64,000 bases of DNA from an uncultured Collinsella sp. (GTDB lineage: Bacteria; Actinomycetota; Coriobacteriia; Coriobacteriales; Coriobacteriaceae): assembly GCA_934654795.1 (NCBI GenBank), contig CAKUGT010000003.1, forward strand, positions 38,616 through 102,615. Direction: 5' to 3'. A program made the translations under genes and the position numbers. The notes beneath the pieces were generated by a model. That model ran no database searches. It saw only the letters and a program-made list of their open reading frames with translations, and was not told the DNA's origin. Of this stretch, positions 41,439 to 49,213 are shown in pieces. Every line of letters begins with the position of its first letter. The stretch's first letter is position 1.

Positions 41439-42452
41439 ATGCCGGACAACGGATCGATTCAAAAGAAAGGCGCGCACGAGATGGCTCATGGGCGCCCTGT
41501 CCAAATAACCGAGCATACGACAGTGACCGAGCTGCAACCCAGCCTGTCCGATGTCGTGTGTGCAAACAAAAAGTTGCAAATCGGGTTCATCGTTGCGCTC
41601 GTGGTACTGGCGCTTCTGTCGGGTTTTGTCGCGCGCCCGCATTTTGCCGACACCAAGACCTGGGACTCAACTATCGAGGTCATCGACCAAAAGAAGGGCA
41701 ACGTGTTGGCGCTCACGACGTCGTGCGTGGCGCTGTCTGCGGGTATTACGGCGCTGCCTGGTGACACCGGAACGCCGGTGGCGGAGCAGCTCGCTCAGCT
41801 TTCGGGCAACTTGGGCATCGTGCTTGCCGTGCTCTACCTCGAGAAATACCTGCTGACCATTTTGTGGTCAGTCGGTCTCGGCATTCTAATACCGCTTTCG
41901 CTGGTGCTCTTTGCGGTGTCGCTCGGCATCCACGGGCGTTGGAGCACGAGCGCCGTCCTGCGTCGCGTTGCGACGCGCGTGCTGGTGGTCGCCATGATCG
42001 GCATGGCGCTCGTACCGGCGAGCGTATGGGTGTCGCAGAAGGTCGATGAGACGTATCGAGTGAGCATCGAAGCGGCGGAGCAAAAGGCAGCCGACGCTGC
42101 GGGTGCGGCAGATAGCGACAGCTCCAAAGCAAGCAAGAAAAAGACCGAGTCCACAGAGTCCAAGAACGTGCTTGAGCAGCTTGCCGACGGTGCCTCGAGC
42201 CTGGTCACATCGGTAACCAGCGGGGCAAAGCAGATGACCGATGAGATCGTGCAGCAAGTGACCGATCTGATCGAAGGCGTCATCGTGATGATCGTGACCT
42301 CGTGCGTTATCCCGTTGCTGGTGCTCGCGGCGTTTCTGTGGCTGGGACACGTGCTGCTGGGGATCGATGCCTCCGGTCCCGCGAACTATCTGACGGGTCG
42401 TTTCTTGGGCGCTCCGTCCAAACATGCCAAGAAGAGCGGGCAGCCTGAGTAA
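41439..42452 (+). CDS. Membrane protein of unknown function
   Basis: 337 residues after GAGGAGG. About four or five hydrophobic segments: about 47-64, 108-130, 138-160, 178-196 and 280-305. A Ser/Lys/Ala-rich segment (about 205-245) and a coiled-coil-like stretch (about 240-275) lie between the last two. No motif is recognised. It sits between lacF and lacABXC, separated from both by terminators, so it may simply be inserted there. Confidence 0.82.
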   Translation: MPDNGSIQKKGAHEMAHGRPVQITEHTTVTELQPSLSDVVCANKKLQIGFIVALVVLALLSGFVARPHFADTKTWDSTIEVIDQKKGNVLALTTSCVALSAGITALPGDTGTPVAEQLAQLSGNLGIVLAVLYLEKYLLTILWSVGLGILIPLSLVLFAVSLGIHGRWSTSAVLRRVATRVLVVAMIGMALVPASVWVSQKVDETYRVSIEAAEQKAADAAGAADSDSSKASKKKTESTESKNVLEQLADGASSLVTSVTSGAKQMTDEIVQQVTDLIEGVIVMIVTSCVIPLLVLAAFLWLGHVLLGIDASGPANYLTGRFLGAPSKHAKKSGQPE

Positions 42453-42488
42453 CTAAAGCAGCTGTATATGCCGGGGAATACCGCCGAA

Positions 42489-42521
42489 GGGCGGCCGAGA
42501 CACATTCTCGGCCGCCCTTTT
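42489..42521 (+). terminator. Rho-independent terminator
   Basis: GGGCGGCCGAGA-CACAT-TCTCGGCCGCCC followed by TTTT. A perfect 12-bp stem. Confidence 0.93.
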
Positions 42522-42556
42522 GTTTGTTGAACACATGGTCGCTACGTCCGCGCCGG

Positions 42557-42588
42557 GTCCAAACGGTCGACAATCATCCGTGAACGGT
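42557..42588 (-). promoter_or_regulatory. Sugar-promoter direct repeat, 21-bp spacing (lacA region)
   Basis: On the minus strand ACCGTTCACGG (42588-42578) then ACCGTTTGGAC (42567-42557), 21 bp apart. It is upstream of lacA but in the opposite orientation to most other cases. Confidence 0.55.
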
Positions 42589-42589
42589 T

Positions 42590-42665
42590 TTTGTTCAAAA
42601 AAGAACAAAGATAAACAAATAGTTGTTGCAGTTGCTGTTCGAATGTGTTCAAATAAACATGAACA
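42590..42665 (+). promoter_or_regulatory. TGTTC/GAACA operator cluster upstream of lacA
   Basis: TTTGTTC-AAAAAA-GAACAAA (42590-42609) is a perfect palindrome; TGTTCA (42646-42651) and TGAACA (42660-42665) form a second pair. A TGTTCG half-site lies at about 42636. AT-rich TGTT-type sites fit a DeoR-family lac repressor; the two DeoR genes of the window are candidates. Confidence 0.55.
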
Positions 42666-42759
42666 GTGAAGAACCGCACATTCAGATGCCCGGACCTGAG
42701 CGCGATTCAACACTTCCAAACAGAAACTACGCACCTGCGTATCTCTCAAGGAGGATGTC

Positions 42760-43188
42760 ATGAGGGTTGTAATCGCTTCCGATGCCGACGGTATGTCGAT
42801 GAAGGAGTCCATCAAGGAGATGCTCATCGCCGACGGTCACGAGGTCGTCGACTATTCCGAGACCCCTGCCGCGGACTTTGTCGACTCTGCGACCGCCGTT
42901 GCCAAGGACCTGCTGGAGCACAAGGATTCCCAGGGCTTTGCCTTCGATAAGTACGGCGTCGGTTCCTATATGGCCGCCGTCAAGATGAAGGGCATGGTCG
43001 TTGCCAACATTTCCGACGAGCGCTCTGCCTACATGACCCGCGAGCACAACGGTTCGCGCATGGTCACCATGGGCCCGGGCGTCGTTGGCACCGAGGTCGC
43101 CAAGAAGATCGCTCGCGAGTTCCTGCGCGCCCAGTACGCCGGCGGTCGTCACCAGATTCGTGTCGACATGCTCAACAAGATGGCCTAA
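42760..43188 (+). CDS. lacA: Galactose-6-phosphate isomerase subunit LacA
   Basis: With LacB converts galactose-6-P to tagatose-6-P. 142 residues, the standard LacA length, with RpiB/LacA/LacB fold: MRVVIASDADGMSMKESIKEML, VDYSETPAADFVDSA, and RVDMLNKM at the end. RBS AAGGAGG. It lacks the CGTGIG cysteine loop found in LacB, as expected for LacA. First of lacA-lacB-lacX-lacC. Confidence 0.95.
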   Translation: MRVVIASDADGMSMKESIKEMLIADGHEVVDYSETPAADFVDSATAVAKDLLEHKDSQGFAFDKYGVGSYMAAVKMKGMVVANISDERSAYMTREHNGSRMVTMGPGVVGTEVAKKIAREFLRAQYAGGRHQIRVDMLNKMA

Positions 43189-43251
43189 CGAGAGCCACCG
43201 AGAACTCGAACTTCTACCTCAACTTGTGAATTCAGACGAAAGGACGTTCTG

Positions 43252-43776
43252 ATGAAGAAGACCATCGCAATCGGTTGCGACCATATCGTTACGGACGAGA
43301 AGATCTATCTGGCCGACCGCCTGGAGCAGGCCGGCTATCAGGTGCTCGACTGCGGCACCTATAGCCACAGCCGCACGCACTATCCCATCTACGGCAAGGC
43401 CGTGGGCGATGCCGTTGCCAGCGGCAAGGCCGACTTTGGCGTGGCCCTGTGCGGCACCGGTATCGGCATCACCAACGCTGTCAACAAGGTCCCCGGCGCC
43501 CGTTGCGCCCTGGTCCGCGACATGACCTCTGCCCTGTATGCCCGTCGCGAGCTCAACGCCAACATCGTGGGCTTTGGCGGCAAGATCACCGGCGAGTTCC
43601 TGATGGCCGACATCATGCTCGCCTTCCTGGAGGAGCCCTACGAGAAGACTCCCGAGCACGATGCCCTGATCGCCAAGATCGATGCCTGCAACAAGGCCGA
43701 CGCCGAGGCCCAGGCCGACCCGCACTTCTTTGACGAGTTCCTCGAGAAGTGGGACCGTGGCGAATACCATGATTAG
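43252..43776 (+). CDS. lacB: Galactose-6-phosphate isomerase subunit LacB
   Basis: Partner of LacA. 174 residues. [44 protein letters not shown] (region at 5-48) carries the substrate residues, and [24 protein letters not shown] (about 64-87) holds the active-site CGTGIG loop. The C-terminus [16 protein letters not shown] is LacB-typical. RBS GAAAGGA, 63 bp after lacA. Confidence 0.95.
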   Translation: MKKTIAIGCDHIVTDEKIYLADRLEQAGYQVLDCGTYSHSRTHYPIYGKAVGDAVASGKADFGVALCGTGIGITNAVNKVPGARCALVRDMTSALYARRELNANIVGFGGKITGEFLMADIMLAFLEEPYEKTPEHDALIAKIDACNKADAEAQADPHFFDEFLEKWDRGEYHD

Positions 43777-43895
43777 CGGGTATCCGGCGTAATTAACTAG
43801 TCCGTTGACGGCTCGCGTTTCTGTGAGGGGGCGCGGGCCGGTTTTCTATCAGCCCCACTGACTCGGCGGGCTGGCGTACGAAAGGGAAGGCTCCT

Positions 43896-44777
43896 ATGGA
43901 GTTTGTTCTTGATAACGGTTCTATTCGCGTGGCACTGAGCACGGCTGGCGGATCGTTCACTTCGATTAAAGCCAACGGTCGCGAGTACCTGTGGCAGGGC
44001 GATCCTTCGGTCTGGTCGGGTCAGGCACCCATTTGCTTCCCCATCTGCGGCGGCCTTCGTAACGGCCGCGCGATGACCATGGGCGGCCACGAGGTAAAGC
44101 TCGCCCGCCACGGCTTTGCCCGCAAGCAGGAGTGGAAGCTCGAGGAGCAGAGCGACAACATGGTTGCGCTGAGCCTGAGCTCTGCCGACCATGCCGAACT
44201 GCTCGAGCAGTATCCGTATCCGTTTAAGATCGTTGCTCGTTACACGATTGATTCGGAAAAAGTGGCCGTGTCGTACGAGGTGACCAATGAGGGCACCGAG
44301 GATATGCCATTCTTTGTGGGTGGCCACCCCGGCTTTAAGTGCCCGCTCGACGAGGGCGAGTCCTATGACGACTATGAGCTTCGTTTTGATCAGCGTGAGG
44401 CCGCCGAGCTCTGTACTGCCGTTCCCTCGACGGGCCTGATTGATGTCGAGCATCGCAGCAAAAACCCGATGGTCGGCCACGACCTGCCGCTGACCCACGA
44501 ACTCTTCGACTTCGCGGAGACCATCTTTGACGTGCTCGACAGCCGCGTGGTTACGCTGACCAAGAAAACCGAGGACAAGGGCGTGCGCCTGACGTTCCCG
44601 GATATGCCGTACCTGATTGTATGGAGCAAGCCCGAGGGCGACTTTGTGGCCGTGGAACCGTGGGGTGGCCTGTCTACTTGCTCCGACGAGGACGATATTC
44701 TGGAGCACAAGCGTGGCTGCCTGGTTGCCAAGCCGGGGGAGACCGTCACCCGCGGCTTTAAGATCGAGATCCTTTAA
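43896..44777 (+). CDS. LacX-like aldose 1-epimerase family protein
   Basis: 293 residues of the aldose-1-epimerase fold, group of LacX and YeaD-like mutarotases. GGSFTSIKANGREYLWQGDPSVWSGQAPICFPICGGLRNG lies at about 18-57, RHGFARK near 70, NEGTEDMPFFVGGHPGFKCPL near 131, and the C-terminal EPWGGLSTCSDED near 255. It probably acts on hexose-6-phosphates or galactose in the tagatose pathway; LacX genes elsewhere close lac operons. RBS AAAGGGAAGG. Between lacB and lacC. Confidence 0.88.
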   Translation: MEFVLDNGSIRVALSTAGGSFTSIKANGREYLWQGDPSVWSGQAPICFPICGGLRNGRAMTMGGHEVKLARHGFARKQEWKLEEQSDNMVALSLSSADHAELLEQYPYPFKIVARYTIDSEKVAVSYEVTNEGTEDMPFFVGGHPGFKCPLDEGESYDDYELRFDQREAAELCTAVPSTGLIDVEHRSKNPMVGHDLPLTHELFDFAETIFDVLDSRVVTLTKKTEDKGVRLTFPDMPYLIVWSKPEGDFVAVEPWGGLSTCSDEDDILEHKRGCLVAKPGETVTRGFKIEIL

Positions 44778-44833
44778 CGAGCTATCGTATGTTTGGGGTC
44801 GCACACGTCGTGCCCCGGAAACAGGAGTTCAAT

Positions 44834-45769
44834 ATGATTCTGACCGTTACCATGAACCCGTCGATTGATACGCGCTATCAGCTCGACAAGCTGATCATCG
44901 ACGATGTTAACCGTGTGACGCCCGAAAAGACCGCTGGCGGCAAGGGCCTCAACGTGAGCCGAGTGCTGCTGCAGTTGGGCGACGATGTGCTCGCGACCGG
45001 CCTGCTCGGCGGCCACATGGGTGCCTATATGGCCGAGCTTATGGATGCCGACGGCGTCAAGAACGACTTTGTGCCCATCGCCGGTGAGACGCGCATTTGC
45101 CTGAATATTCTGCACGAGGGTAATCAGACCGAGCTGCTGGAGAGCGGTCCGCAGATTGCGCCTGCCGAGCTCGAGGCCTTTACGTCAAAGTTCGCCGAGC
45201 TTGCAGCGAAGGCGGACGTCGTGACGCTTTCGGGTTCGCTGCCGCGTGGCGTCGATGCCGGCTACTATGCCGAGCTCGTCAAGATTGCCGAGGAGGCGGG
45301 CGCCAAGGTGCTGCTCGACACTTCGGGTGCATCGCTGGAGGCCGCGCTGGAGTCCGACGCTAAGCCTGAGCTCGTAAAGCCCAACCTGACCGAGATTAAC
45401 GGCCTGCTGGGTACGTCCTTTACGACCGACGATGTCGATGCCCTGCGCGAGGCGCTTGCCTCCGATGGCCGCTTTGCCGGTATTCCCTGGGTTGTCGTTT
45501 CGATGGGTGCTGCCGGTTCGGTGGGCTTCCATGAGGGCCGCGCGTTCCGCGCCAAGACGCCCGCGATTGCGGCTGTGAACGCGACGGGTTCCGGTGACTC
45601 GACCATCGCCGGCTTTGCGCATGCCATTGCTGCTGGTGCCGACGACGTCACGGTGCTCAAGACCGCCAATACCTGCGGCAAGCTCAACGCCATGGATCCC
45701 AAGACCGGCCACCTGGTCATGGACCGCTGGGACGAGATCTACAACAGCGTGGAAGTAACGGAGCTGTAG
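44834..45769 (+). CDS. lacC: Tagatose-6-phosphate kinase (PfkB family)
   Basis: Phosphorylates tagatose-6-P to tagatose-1,6-bisphosphate. The ATG at 44834 follows ACAGGAG; 311 residues as in LacC and 1-phosphofructokinase. PfkB signatures: TAGGKGLNVSRVL (about 33-45), GSLPRGVDAGYYAEL (about 134-148) and NATGSGDSTIAGF (about 249-261; catalytic base D255). FruK-type specificity cannot be excluded by sequence alone but lacABX context makes LacC the best reading. No lacD follows; the aldolase at 55773 may supply that step. Confidence 0.92.
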   Translation: MILTVTMNPSIDTRYQLDKLIIDDVNRVTPEKTAGGKGLNVSRVLLQLGDDVLATGLLGGHMGAYMAELMDADGVKNDFVPIAGETRICLNILHEGNQTELLESGPQIAPAELEAFTSKFAELAAKADVVTLSGSLPRGVDAGYYAELVKIAEEAGAKVLLDTSGASLEAALESDAKPELVKPNLTEINGLLGTSFTTDDVDALREALASDGRFAGIPWVVVSMGAAGSVGFHEGRAFRAKTPAIAAVNATGSGDSTIAGFAHAIAAGADDVTVLKTANTCGKLNAMDPKTGHLVMDRWDEIYNSVEVTEL

Positions 45770-45770
45770 A

Positions 45771-45874
45771 GTTACGCGGTTTTACCAAACCGCGTAACGG
45801 CTCGACGCTGCAAGCCCGCCAGAGCGGCAATCTGCCTTTCGTTTCAAGGCACCTTGCTCGCTCTGGCGGGTTTT
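45771..45874 (+). terminator. Hairpin and terminator after lacC
   Basis: GTTACGCGGTTT-TACC-AAACCGCGTAAC (45771-45798), then CCCGCCAGAGC with GCTCTGGCGGG (45815-45870) around an inner TGCCTT/AAGGCA stem, followed by TTTTC. The second is the likely terminator. Confidence 0.75.
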
Positions 45875-45913
45875 CGCTGTCGTTGCTAAAACATCGACGT
45901 AATGCGGCAGATG

Positions 45914-45952
45914 GGGACGTTCCTTTTCTGCCGGCAGTTTGGGACACTCCTT
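45914..45952. repeat. 39-bp direct repeat, copy A
   Basis: Matches the copy at 47425-47463 with a single mismatch (GGGACGTTCC versus GGGACGATCC at the start; both then CTTTTCTGCCGGCAGTTTGG and GACACTCCTT). The two copies flank the DUF4143 ATPase gene in direct orientation. Confidence 0.85.
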
Positions 45953-45975
45953 ACGGGGCACCCCCTCCACAGCGC

Positions 45976-47277
45976 CTATGCCAGCTTGTCGATTTGCCCA
46001 ATCTCCCAGAGCGGAATGTTGACGAGCGTGCCCTCGTCTCTATATGCCGCTAACGATGTTCTCACGCAGCGCTCGAGCTTGAACTTCTCGCAGGCAATCC
46101 TCAGGCTCTTTGCTTTGAGATTCTCTGCCGCCTTGACCTCGAGCGGAAGCACGGTCCCCGCATGGTCGATGGCAAAGTCAGTCTCTGCATTGCCGGAGGA
46201 GGATGACCAATACGCGGGAGTTTTGCCTTGGAGCAAAAGCTCCTGTGCGACGTATTGCTCGGTCAGCGAGCCTTTGAACTCCGTAAAAACGGCGGGCCCG
46301 TTCAGAACAATGGCCGGCGAGAGGCCGGAGAGTGCTCCGAGGATGCCGGTGTCGATGCAGAACAGCTTGAAGCCCGAGAGATCCTCGTAGCTTGTGAGCG
46401 GTGCTCTTAGGGCGGAAACACGTGGTACCTTATGAACGATTCCATAGTCCATGAGCCACTGGAGGCTTTCCTCAAAATCGCGTGCTCGTGCCCCGGGGCG
46501 AAGCGCGCCGTAGATGAACTTCTTGTTTTCCTTTGCGAGCTGGCCGGGAAGGGATTTCCAAACCAGCCTCATGCGCTCGACGATGCGGGCTGGCGCATGC
46601 TTGCCAAAATCGGATTCGTAAGCCTCGATAATCTGCTGCTGAAGCCTGCGGGCCTCGATGAAATCGTGGGAGGCGGCGAAAGCGGAGACAACTTCTGGCA
46701 TGCCACCGACAACGAGGTATTCCTTGAGCAGGCGCTCGAGCTTTTCGGAAACGTTTGCCAGCAGGTCCATGTTTGCGGCAAGGATGGCATCTGCGAGCGG
46801 ACCGCCATCGACGGCACGAACGAACTCGGCAAACCCCATGGGGCGCATGGTGAGCTGGTCGATCTTGCCGACGGGGAACGACTCGTTTTCTCGCCGGAGT
46901 GCAAGGCCCATATAGGAGCCGGCTGCCACGATATGGTATTCCGGCGCCAGCTCGTTGAAGTATTTGAGCGAGGTGATGCCACGCGGTGCCTCTTGGATTT
47001 CGTCGAAGATGATGAGTGTGTCTGTCGGCGTTATGGTCTGGCCGCGCAGGAGCTCTATCTGGGAGATGATGCGTTTGGGGTCAAGGCTTCCGTCGAACAG
47101 CGAACGTGCGCCCGGTTCGAGCATAAAGTCAAAACGGATGACGTTTTGATACTGCTGGCCTGCGAATTCGTTGAGAAGCCAGGTTTTTCCCGTCTGGCGG
47201 GCCCCCTTAAGCAGGAGGGGCTTGCGGTTTGCCCTAGATTTCCAAGCGATGAGTTCGTCCATTAGCTGTCGCTGCAT
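45976..47277 (-). CDS. AAA ATPase with DUF4143 domain
   Basis: 433 residues. The N-terminal P-loop is LLLKGARQTGKTWLL with GARQTGKT at residues 25-32; Walker B TLIIFDEIQEAP lies near 86-97. The C-terminal DUF4143 domain (about 200-400) ends with AETDFAIDHAGTVLPLEVKAAENLKAKSL, a PD-(D/E)XK-like core. Such proteins are common in Bacteroides and Coriobacteriia in many copies with no agreed function; defence or DNA-metabolism roles have been suggested. It is flanked by 39-bp direct repeats and preceded by tandem 33-bp repeats, which points to a mobile or duplicated cassette. Confidence 0.9.
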   Translation of the reverse strand: MQRQLMDELIAWKSRANRKPLLLKGARQTGKTWLLNEFAGQQYQNVIRFDFMLEPGARSLFDGSLDPKRIISQIELLRGQTITPTDTLIIFDEIQEAPRGITSLKYFNELAPEYHIVAAGSYMGLALRRENESFPVGKIDQLTMRPMGFAEFVRAVDGGPLADAILAANMDLLANVSEKLERLLKEYLVVGGMPEVVSAFAASHDFIEARRLQQQIIEAYESDFGKHAPARIVERMRLVWKSLPGQLAKENKKFIYGALRPGARARDFEESLQWLMDYGIVHKVPRVSALRAPLTSYEDLSGFKLFCIDTGILGALSGLSPAIVLNGPAVFTEFKGSLTEQYVAQELLLQGKTPAYWSSSSGNAETDFAIDHAGTVLPLEVKAAENLKAKSLRIACEKFKLERCVRTSLAAYRDEGTLVNIPLWEIGQIDKLA

Positions 47278-47319
47278 ACTGCCTCCTAACGACCATGGTT
47301 AGTATAAGACTGTTTTGGT

Positions 47320-47410
47320 CCTTCCATCGAAAAATGTGGGAGTGAACCACGTTTTTCCATCGAATAATGTGGGAGACAACCACGTTTTTCCATCGAATAA
47401 TGTGGTGGTT
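47320..47410. repeat. Tandem 33-bp repeats upstream of the DUF4143 gene
   Basis: Nearly three units, each starting CCATCGAAWAATGTGGGAG and ending CCACGTTTTT. On the minus strand the units read in one frame as HIIRWKNVVVS, HIIRWKNVVHS and HIFRWKDQNS, part of a 74-codon frame (47458-47234). Read on the plus strand each unit has GTGG/CCAC followed by GTTTTT. The last unit adjoins the ATPase promoter (TATACT on the minus strand, about 47307-47302). Confidence 0.75.
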
Positions 47411-47424
47411 TAGGTCGACACCTA

Positions 47425-47463
47425 GGGACGATCCTTTTCTGCCGGCAGTTTGGGACACTCCTT
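47425..47463. repeat. 39-bp direct repeat, copy B
   Basis: Second copy of the repeat at 45914-45952, 1511 bp away, same orientation, one mismatch. Confidence 0.85.
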
Positions 47464-47493
47464 GTTTTGGTGCAAATTAGCTATCCTTGCATC

Positions 47494-47534
47494 AAAAACG
47501 GCGTCCGTCGGCGATGTTGCCGGCGGGCGCCGTT
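47494..47534 (-). terminator. Terminator of galT (minus strand)
   Basis: Minus strand: AACGGCGCCCGCCGGC and GCCGACGGACGCCGTT-type arms around a short loop, then TTTTGATG. About 50 nt behind the galT stop. Confidence 0.82.
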
Positions 47535-47584
47535 GTCGTGTGGGCGGTTATGTCGTGGCCGCTGATGAGGCTCGAACCCGTATG

Positions 47585-49213
47585 CTACAGCGAGTCGATG
47601 AAGCGCTGCTGGGCGGCGCGGCCGGCCTCGTCCCACTTAAAGACGCCGGCGTTGTCGAGCACGTGGCCAAACACCACGCCGACCTCCTCGTGCAGGATAT
47701 CGATGGCGTTGTCCGCCGTAAGCTCGTCGGCGCGGCGGGCAAAAATGTCCTCGGCCCATGCGGCGTGGCTGCGGCAAAGGTCGTCGCCCTCGAGCGCGGT
47801 GGCAAGGTCGTAGCTCGCGTCGACCTTGGCTGCCAGCAGGTGCTCGCGAACAGCACCGAGCTCGGGAACCAGGCGCGGCGGAAGAATGGCCAGGCCCATG
47901 ACCTCAATCAGGCCGATGTTCTCCTTCTTAATGTGGTGATACTCGGCATGCGGATGGAACACGCCCAGCGGATGCTCATCGGTCGTAATGTTGCAGCGAA
48001 GCGCCAGGTAGGCCTCGTAGATATCGCCACCGGCATTGCCGCGGGAGTCCACGCGGCGGATGACGGGCGTCACGGTGTTGTGAGCCACGCCGTCCGCCGT
48101 GTGCGCGATGACACCCACGGACTCGTCGGTCCACTCGCGCCAGGCGAGAATGATCTTCTCGGCGGCATCGAGCAGCTGAGCACGGTCGTGCGAGCGCAGG
48201 CGCAGCACCGAGAGCGGCCACTGCAGCACGGTGCCGGTGACCTGGTCAAATCCGGGCACGCTAAACTGCGAGACCTCGGCCGCGTGCATCATCGGGAACT
48301 CGTGCGCGCCACCCTGGAAATGGTCATGCGACAGGATCGAGCCGCCCACGATGGGCAGGTCGGCGTTGGAGCCGATAAAGTAGTGCGGGAACAGGTCCAC
48401 AAAGTCGAGCAGGCAGGAGAGACCCTTGCGATTGACGTGCATCGGACGATGTTCGGAGCTCATGGCAATGCAGTGCTCGTTAAAGTACGCGTACGGGCTG
48501 TACTGGAAGCCCCAGCGCTCGCCGTCGAGCTGGATGGGGATAACGCGCAGATTCTGGCGAGCGGGGTGAGCGCCGCCGTCGGCTGCGGCGGAGCGTCCGG
48601 GATAGCCCTCGTTTTCGATGCAGAGCTGGCAGGCGGGATACTTCTCGCCCGTGTTCTTGGCAGCGCCGGCCGCGGCAATGTCGCGCGGGTCCTTCTCGGG
48701 CTTGGACAGGTTGATGGTAATCTCAAGATCGCCCCAGTTGGTTGGGGTGCTCCATTTGATGTTGCGCGCGATGGCGGCGCGGCGCACATAGCCGGCGTCG
48801 CAGCACAGGCCGTAGAACCAGTCGGTCGCGGCCTTGGGCTCGTTGACGCCCATGCGTCCGTTGAACTCCTCGTTTACAACCGAAGGCCTCGGCATAAGCA
48901 CACCCATGATGCGCATGGCGATGCGGTCGCGGCCCGACGCCGTGTCCTCGGCAGTGCCGTTGGCGACGGCGGCCTCGGAAAGCGCGGCGAGCGTGCCCTC
49001 AAGATCAAAGTCGGGGAGGGTATCGGGGTGCAAAAGCGAGAGCTTCTCGGTCTGCAGCGCCCAGGTCATGTCGAGCGCGGGGCCTGTGGCGCCAATGCAC
49101 TCAAGAATGGTGTTGTAGACCCAGATGCGGTCGTCCTGCCCGATCATGGATCGGTGGATGGCGTACTCGATCAGGTTCTGCGCAGCCTCGCGCACGTCGG
49201 TCATTACAGCCAT
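47585..49213 (-). CDS. galT: UDP-glucose-hexose-1-phosphate uridylyltransferase, class II
   Basis: Leloir enzyme exchanging UMP between UDP-glucose and galactose-1-P. 542 residues of the longer GalT2 type of Gram-positive bacteria (Lactobacillus, Bacillus), not the E. coli type. Markers: ATDWFYGLCCDAGYVRRAAIARN near 128, LPIVGGSILSHDHFQGGAHEFPM (about 295-317) and LGVFHPHAEYHHIKKENIGLIEVMGLAILP (about 421-450). Overlaps galK: the stop-start sequence TAATG offers a start at 49204 as an alternative to 49213. Coupled galK-galT expression is expected. Confidence 0.94.
   Translation of the reverse strand: MAVMTDVREAAQNLIEYAIHRSMIGQDDRIWVYNTILECIGATGPALDMTWALQTEKLSLLHPDTLPDFDLEGTLAALSEAAVANGTAEDTASGRDRIAMRIMGVLMPRPSVVNEEFNGRMGVNEPKAATDWFYGLCCDAGYVRRAAIARNIKWSTPTNWGDLEITINLSKPEKDPRDIAAAGAAKNTGEKYPACQLCIENEGYPGRSAAADGGAHPARQNLRVIPIQLDGERWGFQYSPYAYFNEHCIAMSSEHRPMHVNRKGLSCLLDFVDLFPHYFIGSNADLPIVGGSILSHDHFQGGAHEFPMMHAAEVSQFSVPGFDQVTGTVLQWPLSVLRLRSHDRAQLLDAAEKIILAWREWTDESVGVIAHTADGVAHNTVTPVIRRVDSRGNAGGDIYEAYLALRCNITTDEHPLGVFHPHAEYHHIKKENIGLIEVMGLAILPPRLVPELGAVREHLLAAKVDASYDLATALEGDDLCRSHAAWAEDIFARRADELTADNAIDILHEEVGVVFGHVLDNAGVFKWDEAGRAAQQRFIDSL

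Noticed and set aside
47560..47600. A GGTTCGAGCC-like string on the minus strand just after galT, resembling a tRNA T-arm or an attachment site.
   Set aside because: The flanking bases do not form the T-stem or an acceptor stem, and it overlaps the galT stop codon.
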